From: Burkholderiaceae bacterium
Lineage (GTDB): Bacteria > Pseudomonadota > Gammaproteobacteria > Burkholderiales > Burkholderiaceae_D
NCBI GenBank assembly: GCA_018262475.1
Contig: JAGSYW010000027.1
Coordinates: 1-33,514, forward strand
Direction of reading: 5' to 3'
Length of the DNA stretch: 33,514 bases
In this document: positions 1 through 10,556 of the stretch, piece by piece
Layout of the letters: every line of letters starts with the position of its first letter
How positions within the stretch are numbered: position 1 is the first letter of the stretch
Position numbers and translations under genes: made by a program
The notes under the pieces: model-generated
Told to the model about the DNA's origin: nothing
Database searches by the model: none
The model's input: the letters and a program-made list of their open reading frames with translations, nothing else

Positions 1-31
1 ACCACTTCAACCATTTTCTGGAGAAACAACC

Positions 32-397
32 ATGGCACAAATTCTGGTAGTGGACGATTCGAGTACCGTCCGCAATGAAGTAAGTGATTTCCTGACTAAA
101 AACGGCCTGAGCGTGTCTCTGGCGGCAGACGGACGCGAAGGCCTGAGCAAACTGAAATGCGACTCCGGCATCAAGCTGGTGGTGTGCGACGTCAACATGC
201 CAATCATGGACGGTTTGACGATGGCCGAAAAAGTGCGCAGCGAACTGAACAGCAAGGTCAATATCATCATGCTGACCACGGAAAACTCGCCGGCGATGAA
301 AGAGCGGGGCAAGGCGGCCGGCATCAAGGGCTGGATCGTCAAACCGTTCAAGGGCGATGCCGTGCTGCCGGCATTCCAGAAGATGCTCACCGCCTGA
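32..397 (+). CDS. Single-domain response regulator (CheY-like receiver)
   Basis: 121 aa; DDS at N-terminus, VVCDVNMPIMDG phospho-Asp region, T/K switch residues (LTTEN, VKPF); SD-like ggaga just upstream of ATG. Confidence 0.93.
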   Translation: MAQILVVDDSSTVRNEVSDFLTKNGLSVSLAADGREGLSKLKCDSGIKLVVCDVNMPIMDGLTMAEKVRSELNSKVNIIMLTTENSPAMKERGKAAGIKGWIVKPFKGDAVLPAFQKMLTA

Positions 398-411
398 TAC
401 GCAACGGCCGC

Positions 412-449
412 AATGAAAAACGCCGGGTTTCCCCGGCGTTTTTCATTTT
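412..449. terminator. Bidirectional intrinsic terminator between converging CheY-like gene and acnA
   Basis: AATGAAAAACGCCGGG-TTTC-CCCGGCGTTTTTCATT, 16-bp perfect stem (412-427/432-447) with A/T flanks. Confidence 0.9.
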
Positions 450-463
450 GATACGATGCGCTC

Positions 464-3187
464 TCAGTCCGCCAGCAACTGCCGCAGCACGAACGGCAAA
501 ATGCCGCCATGACGGTAGTAATCGACTTCAATCGGCGTATCGATGCGCAGCAGCAGCTCAATCTGCTGCTGGCTGCCATCCTGGCGTTCAATCACCAGCG
601 TGACTTTCTGCTGCGGCTTGATTTCACCATCGAGGCCGGTCAGGCTGTACTTCTCCATGCCGGTTATGCCAAGCGACTGCACGCTGTCATTGCCGATAAA
701 CTGCAATGGCAGTACGCCCATGCCGATCAGGTTCGCGCGATGGATGCGTTCGAACGAGCGCGCAATCACCGCCTTCACCCCCAGAAGCTGCGTACCCTTC
801 GCGGCCCAGTCGCGCGACGAACCAGTGCCGTATTCTTCGCCAGCAAACACCATCGTCGGTACGCCGTCCTTCTGATACTGCATCGCCGCGTCGTAAATCG
901 CCATCTGCTGGCCGCTCGGCTGGTGAATCGTAAAGCCGCCTTCGACGCGCGAGCCATCTTCCTTCGGCGGCAGCATCAGGTTCTTGATGCGCACATTGGC
1001 GAACGTGCCGCGCATCATGATTTCATGATTGCCGCGACGTGCGCCGTAGGAGTTGAAATCCGCCTTGCTCACGCCATTTGCCAGCAGCCATTTGCCGGCC
1101 GGGCTGGATTCGCCAATCGAGCCTGCCGGCGAGATGTGGTCGGTCGTAATCGAATCGCCGAATACGCCCAGCGCGCGCGCGCCAGTGATGTTGCCCGCAG
1201 CACCTTTCGGTTCCTGCGTGAAATCGGCAAAGAAAGGCGGCTCGGCAATGTAGGTCGATTTCGGCCAGTTGTAGACGTCTCCTTTCGCCACGCCCTTGAT
1301 GCCTTCCCACAATTTTCCCGGCGCCGTTTTCACTTCGCCGTAGTTATCCTTGAACACTTTCGCATTCAGCGCAAATTTCATCAATTTTGCAATTTCATGC
1401 GAGGTCGGCCAGATATCACCAAGATACACATCCTTGCCGCCCTTGCCCTTGCCGACCGGCTCGGTCATCAGATCGACCCCGACGTTGCCGGCGATGGCAT
1501 ACGCAACCACCAGCGGCGGCGACGCGAGGAAGTTTGCACGCAGGTTCGGATGAATACGTGCCTCGAAGTTGCGGTTACCCGACAGCACGGCAGCAGCAAC
1601 AATATCGTTCTTCGTGATTGCCTCGTTCATCGCCGGCGTCAGGTCGCCAGCATTGCCGATGCAGGTGGTGCAGCCATAGGCGGTGACGCCGAAACCGAGC
1701 TTTTCCAGATACGGCAGCAGGCCAGCTGCTTCGAGATAGTTGGTGACGATGCGTGAACCTGGTGCCATCGAAGTCTTGATATGCGGAGCCACCTTCAAGC
1801 CGGCTTCAACTGCCTTCTTCGCCAGCAAGCCAGCAGCGAGCAACACGCCCGGGTTCGATGTGTTGGTGCATGAGGTGATGGCTGCGATCAGTACATCACC
1901 GTTCTTCACCTTCACCCCGTCGGCATTTTCATATACCGCTGCCAAATCGTCGGCCTTCTTGTTGAAACCGCCATCAGCCACCGGCTTCGAAAACAGTTCG
2001 GCAAAATTGTTTTTGACGTTGCCGATCTCGATCCGGTCCTGCGGACGACGCGGACCAGCCAGCGACGGAGCCACAGTCCCCAAGTCGAGCGTCACCACAC
2101 GGGTGTAATCGATCTGGCCTGCTTTCGGGATGCCGAACATCTTCTGCGCCTTGAAGTAGGCTTCGAACGCTGTAATTTCCGCCTTCGTGCGGCCAGTGCC
2201 CTTCAGGTAATCAACGGTCGCATCATCGACCGGGAAGAAGCCCATGGTCGCGCCATATTCCGGCGCCATGTTGGCGATGGTCGCCCGATCGGTCAACGAC
2301 AGCGACTCGGTGCCCTGGCCAAAGAATTCAACGAACTTGCCAACGACCTTTTCCTTGCGCAGCAGTTCGGTGATCGTCAGCACCAGATCCGTCGCAGTGC
2401 AGCCCTCGCGCAGCTTGCCGACCAGGTTCACGCCAATCACGTCCGGCGTCAGGAAATACACCGGTTGGCCGAGCATGCCCGCCTCCGCCTCAATACCGCC
2501 CACGCCCCACGCAACTGCGCCCAGGCCATTGATCATGGTAGTGTGCGAATCGGTGCCGACCATCGTGTCCGGATAGTACAGTTCGCCCTTGTCGGTCTTT
2601 TGCTTATGCACGCCACGCGCCAGATATTCGAGGTTCACCTGATGCACGATGCCGAAGCCCGGCGGCACGACGCCGAAAGTGTCGAACGCCTGCATGCCCC
2701 ACTTCATGAACTGGTAGCGCTCGTTGTTGCGCGCAAATTCGAGCTTCATGTTCAAATCGAGCGCACGCTTCTCGCGGAAATGATCGATTTGCACCGAGTG
2801 GTCAACCACCAGATCGACCGGCACCAGCGGCTCGATGTTCTTCGGGTTCTTGCCCGTGCGCTGCGCGACGTTCCTCATCGCCGCCAAATCGGCCAGCAGC
2901 GGCACACCGGTAAAGTCCTGCAGCACAATCCGCGACACCACAAACGGAATTTCATCGACACGCTCGGCGGTCGGCTTCCAGTTCGCCAGCTGGCGAACAT
3001 GCTCTTCAGTCACCTTCTGGCCATCACAGTTGCGCAACACCGATTCGAGCACGATGCGGATCGATACCGGCAGGCGCCCAATGTCGACACCCAGTTTTTT
3101 TCCCAGCTCGGGAAGCGAATAAAAGCGGCCTTTCTTGCTGTCGGTCAGTTTAAAATCCTTCAGCGTGCTCAAGGTATTGCGGGACAT
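464..3187 (-). CDS. acnA: Aconitate hydratase A
   Basis: Long ORF with aconitase motifs ([80 protein letters not shown]-like); start chosen at MSRNTL, internal to the supplied 464..3220 ORF. Confidence 0.97.
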   Translation of the reverse strand: MSRNTLSTLKDFKLTDSKKGRFYSLPELGKKLGVDIGRLPVSIRIVLESVLRNCDGQKVTEEHVRQLANWKPTAERVDEIPFVVSRIVLQDFTGVPLLADLAAMRNVAQRTGKNPKNIEPLVPVDLVVDHSVQIDHFREKRALDLNMKLEFARNNERYQFMKWGMQAFDTFGVVPPGFGIVHQVNLEYLARGVHKQKTDKGELYYPDTMVGTDSHTTMINGLGAVAWGVGGIEAEAGMLGQPVYFLTPDVIGVNLVGKLREGCTATDLVLTITELLRKEKVVGKFVEFFGQGTESLSLTDRATIANMAPEYGATMGFFPVDDATVDYLKGTGRTKAEITAFEAYFKAQKMFGIPKAGQIDYTRVVTLDLGTVAPSLAGPRRPQDRIEIGNVKNNFAELFSKPVADGGFNKKADDLAAVYENADGVKVKNGDVLIAAITSCTNTSNPGVLLAAGLLAKKAVEAGLKVAPHIKTSMAPGSRIVTNYLEAAGLLPYLEKLGFGVTAYGCTTCIGNAGDLTPAMNEAITKNDIVAAAVLSGNRNFEARIHPNLRANFLASPPLVVAYAIAGNVGVDLMTEPVGKGKGGKDVYLGDIWPTSHEIAKLMKFALNAKVFKDNYGEVKTAPGKLWEGIKGVAKGDVYNWPKSTYIAEPPFFADFTQEPKGAAGNITGARALGVFGDSITTDHISPAGSIGESSPAGKWLLANGVSKADFNSYGARRGNHEIMMRGTFANVRIKNLMLPPKEDGSRVEGGFTIHQPSGQQMAIYDAAMQYQKDGVPTMVFAGEEYGTGSSRDWAAKGTQLLGVKAVIARSFERIHRANLIGMGVLPLQFIGNDSVQSLGITGMEKYSLTGLDGEIKPQQKVTLVIERQDGSQQQIELLLRIDTPIEVDYYRHGGILPFVLRQLLAD

Positions 3188-3285
3188 GACTTCTCCATTA
3201 GGGATTGCCGTCGTCGGCAATCAAACAAATCAAAACATCGCACAAAAACGGACGAAGCAAGAACCTCGCCCGCATAACAGCTCAT

Positions 3286-3312
3286 GGTAGCGCGGCAGCA
3301 GGCCGCGCCACC
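3286..3312 (-). terminator. GC-rich hairpin downstream of the 3335-3805 gene
   Basis: GGT-a-GCGCGGC-agcag-GCCGCGC-c-ACC inverted repeat; no strong T tract, so terminator status is tentative. Confidence 0.45.
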
Positions 3313-3334
3313 TGAACGGTTCAAATCAATTCAA

Positions 3335-3805
3335 TCAGGTCGAATGCTTCAGCTGCACCGTATCCTTGCACTCGTTGGCGAGTTGCTTGCCATTCTTCGA
3401 ATTCAGCAAGATACCCTTCGACGGGATACCAACCCAGGTCAAGCCGTTTTTCGCATTTTCATAGCGGTCGGCACCCGTGGTGGTATTCACTCGCAACAAT
3501 CGATGCAGGCGGTCGCGCCACCGAACTGCGATCTGCTTGTCATCGCTCTTTTTCTGGAAAATCGTCAGATTGTTGCCCAGTTCGCAGCTATAGCTGACAC
3601 TGGTGAAACCAGCGGTATCGGGCACATCGCCATCGTGTTCAATGGCCTCACCTTCTGCTCTGGCAGCGGATTTCTTTTTGACGTTTTTTTTCGCCACCTT
3701 CTTCTTGGTCGCTTTCGGGGTTGCAGGTGCCGTTTCGGCACTGGCCTGTGGCAACGCAAACACCAGACCAAAGGTCAGAAAAAAGGCAGACAGGAATTTC
3801 AGCAT
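3335..3805 (-). CDS. Secreted/periplasmic hypothetical protein with Lys/Ala-rich segment after the signal peptide
   Basis: Start MLKFLSAFFLTFGLVFALPQASAE looks like a signal peptide; preceded by gaaggagtaatgtc; conserved-looking C-terminal domain. Confidence 0.75.
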   Translation of the reverse strand: MLKFLSAFFLTFGLVFALPQASAETAPATPKATKKKVAKKNVKKKSAARAEGEAIEHDGDVPDTAGFTSVSYSCELGNNLTIFQKKSDDKQIAVRWRDRLHRLLRVNTTTGADRYENAKNGLTWVGIPSKGILLNSKNGKQLANECKDTVQLKHST

Positions 3806-3943
3806 GACATTACTCCTTCGACAAAACGCGGGTTCCCGCAAAAATACTGGCGCTATATTATAAATCGTGTCCGCCAGGATGCCGAAAATACCCAGCGATA
3901 ACTGCCCACAGATGACGATAGGCCATCAAATTGTGTTGCGCGC

Positions 3944-3977
3944 ATGGTTTTGCACCCGTTCGGTGCAGAACAACCAT
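3944..3977. promoter_or_regulatory. Nested dyad with NtrC-site-like core upstream of gltA
   Basis: ATGGTT-t-TGCACC-CGTTC-GGTGCA-gaac-AACCAT; core TGCACC-N5-GGTGCA matches the commonly cited NtrC-type operator. Confidence 0.45.
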
Positions 3978-4080
3978 AAGCACCTGGAATCTACACATAA
4001 TAGATAAAGTTAATACCCGATAAAGTACGATATACATTATCATTCCCTGATTCTGCATTTTGATATTTGATGGATAGTCA

Positions 4081-5385
4081 ATGAAAAACTCCGATACCAA
4101 GGTAACGCTGACCTTTTCCGATGGCACGCCATCGCTTGACTTGCCGGTGTACAAGGCGTCGATAGGGCCAGATGCGATCGACATCCGCCCGCTATACACC
4201 ACAGCCGGCAAGCTCTCCTACGATCCAGGGTTCATGTCCACCGCATCGTGCGATTCTTCCATCACCTATATCGACGGCGAAAAAGGCATTCTGCTGTACC
4301 GCGGTTATCCGATCGAACAACTGGCGGTAAAGGGTGATTTCATGGACACCTGCTACCTGCTCCTGAAAGGCGAGTTGCCGACCGCCGCGCAAAAAGATGT
4401 CTTCGTCAACGCGTTTAAACATCAGACGATGCTGCACGAGCAGATGCAGTTTTTCTTCCGCGGCTTCCGCCGCGACGCGCACCCGATGGCAGTGCTGGTC
4501 GCAACTGTCGGCGCGTTGTCTGCGTTCTATCATGAATCGATCGACATCTCCGACCCGGATCATCGAGAAGAATCTGCGTTGAGCATTATTGCAAAAATGC
4601 CAACACTGGTCGCCATGGCTTACAAATACTCGATCGGACAGCCGTTCGTCTATCCTCGCAATGAACTGTCATACAGCGAAAATTTCCTGCGCATGATGTT
4701 CGCCACCCCGGCAGAAGATTACAAGGTCAATCCAGTGCTGGCGCGTGCGCTCGACCGCATCATGATCCTGCACGCCGATCATGAACAGAATGCATCGACC
4801 TCGACCGTGCGCCTTGCCGGCTCCAGTGGTGCCAATCCGTTTGCCTGCATCGCTGCCGGCATCGCATCATTGTGGGGGCCGCTGCATGGCGGCGCAAATG
4901 AAGCAACGCTAACAATGCTCAGGCAAATCGGAACGGTCGACAAGGTACCGGAATTCATTCAGAACGTGAAAAACCGCACCGGCGGCGTGCGGCTGATGGG
5001 CTTTGGTCATCGCGTGTACAAGAATTTCGACCCGCGCGCCATCCTGATGCGCGAAACCTGCCACGAGGTGCTGGGCGAACTTGGGCTGAAGGATAACCCG
5101 CTGTTCAAGGTCGCACTGGAAATCGAAAAGTACGCGCTGGAAGACGATTATTTCGTTTCGCGCAAACTGTATCCGAACGTCGATTACTACTCCGGCATCG
5201 TCCAGTCCGCGCTCGGCATCCCGACCTCGCTGTTCACCGGCATTTTTGCGATGGCTCGCACCGCAGGCTGGATCGCGCAATGGAAGGAAATGATCGCCGA
5301 TCCGGAACATCGAATTGCCCGTCCGCGCCAGCTGTACACCGGCGCAACCACGCGCGATGTGCCTTCGATCGAAGAACGCGGCTAA
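4081..5385 (+). CDS. gltA: Citrate synthase (type II)
   Basis: 434 aa; [91 protein letters not shown]. Confidence 0.98.
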   Translation: MKNSDTKVTLTFSDGTPSLDLPVYKASIGPDAIDIRPLYTTAGKLSYDPGFMSTASCDSSITYIDGEKGILLYRGYPIEQLAVKGDFMDTCYLLLKGELPTAAQKDVFVNAFKHQTMLHEQMQFFFRGFRRDAHPMAVLVATVGALSAFYHESIDISDPDHREESALSIIAKMPTLVAMAYKYSIGQPFVYPRNELSYSENFLRMMFATPAEDYKVNPVLARALDRIMILHADHEQNASTSTVRLAGSSGANPFACIAAGIASLWGPLHGGANEATLTMLRQIGTVDKVPEFIQNVKNRTGGVRLMGFGHRVYKNFDPRAILMRETCHEVLGELGLKDNPLFKVALEIEKYALEDDYFVSRKLYPNVDYYSGIVQSALGIPTSLFTGIFAMARTAGWIAQWKEMIADPEHRIARPRQLYTGATTRDVPSIEERG

Positions 5386-5411
5386 AGCGTCTCATCACAG
5401 CCACCCGGCCC

Positions 5412-5486
5412 GCAAAACATACTCACCAGGGTATCTTTTCGGGTCGCGGAAATCATGGCAGAAAACCGTGTTTTTGCCACATACCC
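5412..5486 (+). repeat. Intergenic ~75-nt repeat element, copy A
   Basis: GCAAAAC-ATACTCACCAGGGTAT ... GAAATCATGGC ... GTTTTTGCC-ACATACCC; end-to-end architecture shared with copies B and C. Confidence 0.65.
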
Positions 5487-5520
5487 AAATTAGATTTCGC
5501 TTGCAGCGATAAATATTCAA

Positions 5521-5547
5521 CATAACCTCACGTATTGCGTGGTTATG
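5521..5547. promoter_or_regulatory. Interrupted hairpin/dyad between gltA and sucA
   Basis: CATAAC-ct-CACG-TATTG-CGTG-GTTATG, 6+4 bp stem. Confidence 0.4.
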
Positions 5548-5630
5548 CGACAATAATTGCACACGTTCAGCCGTGGACTAACGACTATCGAATACAGTAA
5601 GCTCATATAAAACTCACTTCCAATCAAAAT

Positions 5631-5700
5631 GCAGTCCGCCGACCGGTCAGGCCGGCAAGCGGATAACCGGATTTTCGCGAAGCGCGAAGAAAGGTGGCAA
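5631..5700 (+). ncRNA. Candidate sucA-leader RNA motif (cis-regulatory, 5' UTR of sucA)
   Basis: TCCGC-cga-CCGG-tcagg-CCGG-caa-GCGGA nested stems (5635-5663), then TTCGCG-AAG-CGCGAA hairpin (5674-5688) beside the SD (gaaagg) and sucA ATG; location agrees with the published Burkholderiales sucA RNA motif. Confidence 0.65.
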
Positions 5701-5701
5701 T

Positions 5702-8557
5702 ATGATGCAGAAAGATGTTTCCACGTCGTACCTGTTCGCGGGCAATGCGCCCTATGTCGAACAGTTGTACGAAGCCTATCTGAACAATCCTCACTCGGTG
5801 CCAGACAACTGGCGCGAGTGGTTCAACGCGATGCAAAACGTGCCCGCCTCGGACGGCTCCAGCCGGCACGACGTTGCACATGCGCCAGTGATTGCATCAT
5901 TCACTGAACGCGCAAAGCATGGTCCATTCCGGCATGTAGTCACGCCGGTCAGCGCCGAAATGGAGCGCAAGCAGGTCGCATCGCAACAACTGACAGCCGC
6001 TTACCGCATTCTCGGTTCGCGATGGGCAAATCTGGATCCGCTGCAGCGACACCCGCGTCCGCATATCCCCGAACTGGAACACAGCTTTTACGGCTTCACC
6101 GATGCCGACATGGATCTGGTGTTCAACATCGGCAACACCTATTTCGGCGTCGAAACGGCAACGCTACGCGAACACCTGCAATTCCTGCGCGATACTTACT
6201 GCCGCTCGATCGGCGCCGAATTCATGCACATCAGCGACCAAGCGCAAAAACGCTGGATGCAGCAGCGGCTCGAATCAACGCGCGCGACACCGGATTTCAC
6301 TGAAGAACAGAAGCGACACATCCTGGAGCGCATCACGGCTGCGGAAGGGCTGGAGCGCTATCTGCACACCCGCTATGTCGGACAAAAGCGTTTTTCGCTC
6401 GAAGGCAGCGAGAGTGTCATCGCCGCATTGGATGAAGTGATCCAGCGCGCCGGCGCCAACGGCATCCAGGAAATCGTGATCGGCATGGCGCATCGCGGCC
6501 GTTTGAACGTGCTGGTCAACATCATGGGCAAGCTGCCGCGCGACCTGTTTGCCGAATTCGAGGAAAAACAGGCAGCCGACTTGCCTTCCGGCGATGTCAA
6601 ATATCACCAGGGCTTCACCCGCGATGTGGCGACGCCTGGCGGGCCGGTGCATCTGTCGCTGGCATTCAACCCTTCACACCTGGAAATCGTCAATCCGGTA
6701 GTCGAAGGTTCGGCTCGAGCGAGAATGGATCACCGCGGCGACCTTGATGGTTCGCAAGTACTGCCGGTGCTGGTACATGGTGATGCCGCGTTCACCGCGC
6801 AAGGCGTGGTGATGGAAACGCTGAATCTAGGTCAGACGCGCGGCTTCAGCACCGGCGGCACCGTGCATATCGTGATAAACAATCAAATCGGCTTCACCAC
6901 CTCCGATCCGCGCGATTCGCGCTCGACGCTGTACTGCACTGATGTGGCGAAAATGGTCGAAGCGCCAGTACTGCATGTGAATGGAGACGATCCGGATGCG
7001 GTGGTATTCGCCGCCCAAGTGGCGCTTGATTTCCGGATGACATTCAAGAAGGACATCGTGCTCGACATCGTCTGCTACCGCAAGCTCGGACATAATGAAC
7101 AGGACACGCCGGCGCTGACGCAACCATTGATGTACCAGAAAATAGCGCAGCAACAAGGCGTGCGCCGGCTCTACGGTCGCAGGCTGGCGGCGCAAGGAAT
7201 CATCTGGCAGGGCGAGGAAGAAGATGTTGCCGCCTCATTCCGAAAAGTGATGGATTCGGGCGTGTTCGATACCGACCCGGTTTTCGCCAGCTACCCGAAC
7301 AAAACTGAAGTCGACTGGGCCCCATTCCTGAACCGCAAGTGGACTGATGCAGCCGACACTGCGGTTCCGATCGAAGAGTTGATGCGCCTATCTGAGCGGA
7401 TCACCACCGTGCCGGACGATTTCGAGCTGCATCCGCTCGCGGCCAAAGTGCTGCAGGACCGCGCAGCAATGGGACGGGGCGAAATTGAGCTTGACTGGGG
7501 CATGGGCGAGCATCTTGCATTCGCCTCGCTGCTGGCGTCGGGCTATCCGATCCGTCTGTCTGGGCAGGATTCTGGACGCGGCACGTTCACGCACCGCCAC
7601 GCGGTGCTGCACGATCAGCATCGCGAGCGCTGGGATGTCGGCACGTATACGCCGCTGGAACATGTTTCCGACCGTCAGGCACGCTTTACCGTGATTGATT
7701 CGGTGCTGTCGGAAGAAGCGGCTCTTGGCTTCGAATATGGCTACTCGACCGCCGTACCCAATACACTCACCATCTGGGAAGCGCAGTTCGGCGATTTCGC
7801 CAATGGCGCGCAAGTCGTGATTGACCAGTTCATCACCTCAGGCGAGGTCAAATGGGGACGCGCATCGGGACTGGTGATGCTGCTGCCGCACGGTTACGAA
7901 GGCCAGGGACCGGAACATTCGTCTGCGAGGATCGAGCGCTTCCTGCAACTGTGCGCCGACAACAATATCCAAGTCGCGCAACCAACGACATCAGCACAAA
8001 TTTTCCACCTGCTGCGTCGGCAGATGATTCGTCGCTTCCGCAAACCACTGATCGTGCTGACGCCCAAATCGCTGTTGCGCCACAAGGATGCAGGCTCTCC
8101 TCTGACAGAACTGGCGAAGGGAGGATTCAAGACCGTCATCGGCGAAACCGACGACACCCTCCGCGCAGATGAAGTCAAACGGATGCTGGTCTGCTCGGGC
8201 AAGGTTTACTACGACCTGCTGCACGCACGCAAGGAACAACAGAGCAGCGACATCGCCATCATCCGCATTGAACAGTTGTACCCGTTCCCGCACAAGGCTT
8301 TCGGTGCAGAACTGGAAAAATACCCGAACCTGGCCGAAGTGGTCTGGGTGCAGGATGAGCCGCAAAATCAGGGCGCCTGGTTCCAGATCCAGCACAACCT
8401 GCTCGGACAGATGGAAACCGGACAAAAGCTCGGTTTTGCCGGGCGGCCGCCAAGCGCGTCTCCTGCGGTCGGCTACTACCACAAGCACGCAGCGCAGCAA
8501 AAGGAATTGCTGGCGCAGGCTTTTGCCCGCCTCAAGGGCGTGATCTTCACCAAATAA
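5702..8557 (+). CDS. sucA: 2-oxoglutarate dehydrogenase E1 component
   Basis: 951 aa; N-terminal [83 protein letters not shown], ends LKGVIFTK. Confidence 0.98.
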   Translation: MMQKDVSTSYLFAGNAPYVEQLYEAYLNNPHSVPDNWREWFNAMQNVPASDGSSRHDVAHAPVIASFTERAKHGPFRHVVTPVSAEMERKQVASQQLTAAYRILGSRWANLDPLQRHPRPHIPELEHSFYGFTDADMDLVFNIGNTYFGVETATLREHLQFLRDTYCRSIGAEFMHISDQAQKRWMQQRLESTRATPDFTEEQKRHILERITAAEGLERYLHTRYVGQKRFSLEGSESVIAALDEVIQRAGANGIQEIVIGMAHRGRLNVLVNIMGKLPRDLFAEFEEKQAADLPSGDVKYHQGFTRDVATPGGPVHLSLAFNPSHLEIVNPVVEGSARARMDHRGDLDGSQVLPVLVHGDAAFTAQGVVMETLNLGQTRGFSTGGTVHIVINNQIGFTTSDPRDSRSTLYCTDVAKMVEAPVLHVNGDDPDAVVFAAQVALDFRMTFKKDIVLDIVCYRKLGHNEQDTPALTQPLMYQKIAQQQGVRRLYGRRLAAQGIIWQGEEEDVAASFRKVMDSGVFDTDPVFASYPNKTEVDWAPFLNRKWTDAADTAVPIEELMRLSERITTVPDDFELHPLAAKVLQDRAAMGRGEIELDWGMGEHLAFASLLASGYPIRLSGQDSGRGTFTHRHAVLHDQHRERWDVGTYTPLEHVSDRQARFTVIDSVLSEEAALGFEYGYSTAVPNTLTIWEAQFGDFANGAQVVIDQFITSGEVKWGRASGLVMLLPHGYEGQGPEHSSARIERFLQLCADNNIQVAQPTTSAQIFHLLRRQMIRRFRKPLIVLTPKSLLRHKDAGSPLTELAKGGFKTVIGETDDTLRADEVKRMLVCSGKVYYDLLHARKEQQSSDIAIIRIEQLYPFPHKAFGAELEKYPNLAEVVWVQDEPQNQGAWFQIQHNLLGQMETGQKLGFAGRPPSASPAVGYYHKHAAQQKELLAQAFARLKGVIFTK

Positions 8558-8580
8558 CCCCGGAAAAACGGAGACTAAGA

Positions 8581-9750
8581 ATGGCTGTACTGGAAGTCAA
8601 GGTTCCGCAACTGTCTGAATCGGTTGCAGAAGCCACACTGATACAGTGGCGCAAGCAAATTGGCGAAAGCATCAAACAGGACGACAACCTAGTTGATATC
8701 GAAACCGACAAGGTGGTGCTGGAGTTGCCCGCGCCAGGGTCCGGCGTGCTGGTGCAAATCATCAAGGGGAATGGCGAAAGCGTCGTCGCCGGTGAAACGA
8801 TTGCACTCATCGACAGCGAAGCGGTCGCATCAGTACCGGCTGCTCCTGCAGCGCCCGCACCAGCGCCTCAACCACCAGTAGCCCCCCCCCAAGTACCATC
8901 TTTGCCGCCAGTACCGACTGTCCCACCGGCATCATCGCAGCCCCCCACGCCTGCCCCATCGACTGAAATCGTGCCGGCGGCACGCACACAACCATCGACG
9001 GTTTCTTCGTCACGCGCGATAGCAGCGCCGATCAATGCCGAACTAGCCAGCAGGCCGGAAGACCGGGTGCCGATGAGCCGCCTGCGCGCGCGCATCGCCC
9101 AGCGACTGCTCGAATCGCAGATGAATACTGCTTCGCTGACCACGTTCAACGAAGTCAACATGCAGCCGGTTATCGACCTGCGCAACCGTTACAAGGACAA
9201 ATTCGAGCAGGAACATGGCGTGCGCCTTGGCTTCATGTCGTTCTTCGTCAAGGCGGCGGTGGCGGCGCTGAAAAAATATCCGATCGTGAATGCGTCAATC
9301 GACGGCAACGATATCGTCTATCACGGCTACTTCGACATCGGCATTGCGATCAGTTCGCCGCGCGGACTGGTGGTGCCGGTGATGCGCGATGCAGATCAAA
9401 TGTCGATCGCCGACATCGAGCGCAAGATCGCCGAGTTCGGCACACTAGCGCGCGATGGCCGGCTGACACTGGACGACCTGACCGGCGGCACGTTCTCGAT
9501 CTCGAATGGTGGCGTGTTTGGCTCAATGCTGTCCACGCCGATCATCAACCCGCCGCAATCGGCCATCCTCGGCATCCATGCAACCAAGGATCGGCCGGTG
9601 GTCGAAAACGGGCAAATCGTGATCAGGCCGATGAATTATCTCGCGCTGTCGTATGATCACCGTCTGATTGACGGCCGCGAAGCAGTGCTGGCGCTGGTCG
9701 CGATCAAGGATGCGCTCGAAGACCCGGCGCGGCTGCTGCTCGACATCTGA
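8581..9750 (+). CDS. sucB: Dihydrolipoyllysine-residue succinyltransferase (2-OGDH E2)
   Basis: 389 aa; lipoyl motif [14 protein letters not shown], Pro/Ala linker, E3-binding segment, catalytic C-terminus [19 protein letters not shown]. Confidence 0.97.
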   Translation: MAVLEVKVPQLSESVAEATLIQWRKQIGESIKQDDNLVDIETDKVVLELPAPGSGVLVQIIKGNGESVVAGETIALIDSEAVASVPAAPAAPAPAPQPPVAPPQVPSLPPVPTVPPASSQPPTPAPSTEIVPAARTQPSTVSSSRAIAAPINAELASRPEDRVPMSRLRARIAQRLLESQMNTASLTTFNEVNMQPVIDLRNRYKDKFEQEHGVRLGFMSFFVKAAVAALKKYPIVNASIDGNDIVYHGYFDIGIAISSPRGLVVPVMRDADQMSIADIERKIAEFGTLARDGRLTLDDLTGGTFSISNGGVFGSMLSTPIINPPQSAILGIHATKDRPVVENGQIVIRPMNYLALSYDHRLIDGREAVLALVAIKDALEDPARLLLDI

Positions 9751-9764
9751 CGGAACGATTGCCC

Positions 9765-10511
9765 ATGACGACATTTTCTCTCTTCGCTCGCCGTTGCCTG
9801 CTGGCGGCAACGGCAGCAACCGTTGCAACACTCTGCGCACCAGCATGTGCGCAGCAGGTGGTATCAGGCAGACCAGCCTTGTCGCCAGCGCCCCAAGCCT
9901 CTGCTCCGGCGCAGGCAGAGACCCTGCCTGCGCCGGTCGACCTGCGGCAACGCTACCCCAAAGAAAGCATTTCATCGGTTGAAACCGCAGACAAGGCAAT
10001 TGCCGATGTAAAAAGCGAGCGCAAGGCCATTGAAGCGCGTTTCAAGGCCGAAGAAAGGCGCTGCTACCGGCAGGAATTTTTCGCCAACAAATGCCGCGAC
10101 CAGGCGAAAGAGCAGCGGAGGCTGGCACTGAATCAAGTGCGTGAAGTGCAAATTGAAGCGGAGCGTTATAGGCGCCATGCCGCTGTGGTCAAGCGTGACT
10201 CGGCGCTGGAGAAAAAACGCGCGCAGGAACCCGCCGAAGCGCAATCGCGCGCAGCTTCCGCCGCCGCCCATGCAGGCAAGATGGATGCAAAACAGCAGGA
10301 AATGCAGCGTAGACAGCAAACGCTCGAAAGCCAGCGAGGGAAACGTGAAAGCGTTTACACTGAAAAATTGCGCAAGGCAGAAGAACGGCAGCGCAAGGTA
10401 GCGGAAAAGAAAGCGAAAAAAGAAGAACAGCGCCGAAAAAAGGCTCAGGCACAAGCCGACAAAGACAAACCGCCAGCGCCTCCGGAAAAAATCAATCCGA
10501 CCAGGCAATAA
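9765..10511 (+). CDS. Exported, Lys/Glu/Ala-rich coiled-coil hypothetical protein
   Basis: Signal-like N-terminus MTTFSLFARRCLLAATAATVATLCAPACA; two-Cys CYRQEFFANKCRDQA segment; highly charged helical C-terminus. Confidence 0.75.
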   Translation: MTTFSLFARRCLLAATAATVATLCAPACAQQVVSGRPALSPAPQASAPAQAETLPAPVDLRQRYPKESISSVETADKAIADVKSERKAIEARFKAEERRCYRQEFFANKCRDQAKEQRRLALNQVREVQIEAERYRRHAAVVKRDSALEKKRAQEPAEAQSRAASAAAHAGKMDAKQQEMQRRQQTLESQRGKRESVYTEKLRKAEERQRKVAEKKAKKEEQRRKKAQAQADKDKPPAPPEKINPTRQ

Positions 10512-10556
10512 GCGCAAAACGGAAATGTAAATCGGCCGTCACCGCTGGGGATGGTT

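Noticed and set aside
509-1756. 415-aa ORF antisense to acnA
   Set aside because: Shadow ORF of a confidently identified aconitase gene.
3845-3894. AAAATACTGGCGCTATATT...AAAATACCC, possible extra repeat copy
   Set aside because: ATACT-to-ATACCC spacing is 50 nt rather than 68-69 and the left hairpin lacks the NGTAT half; treated as chance similarity.
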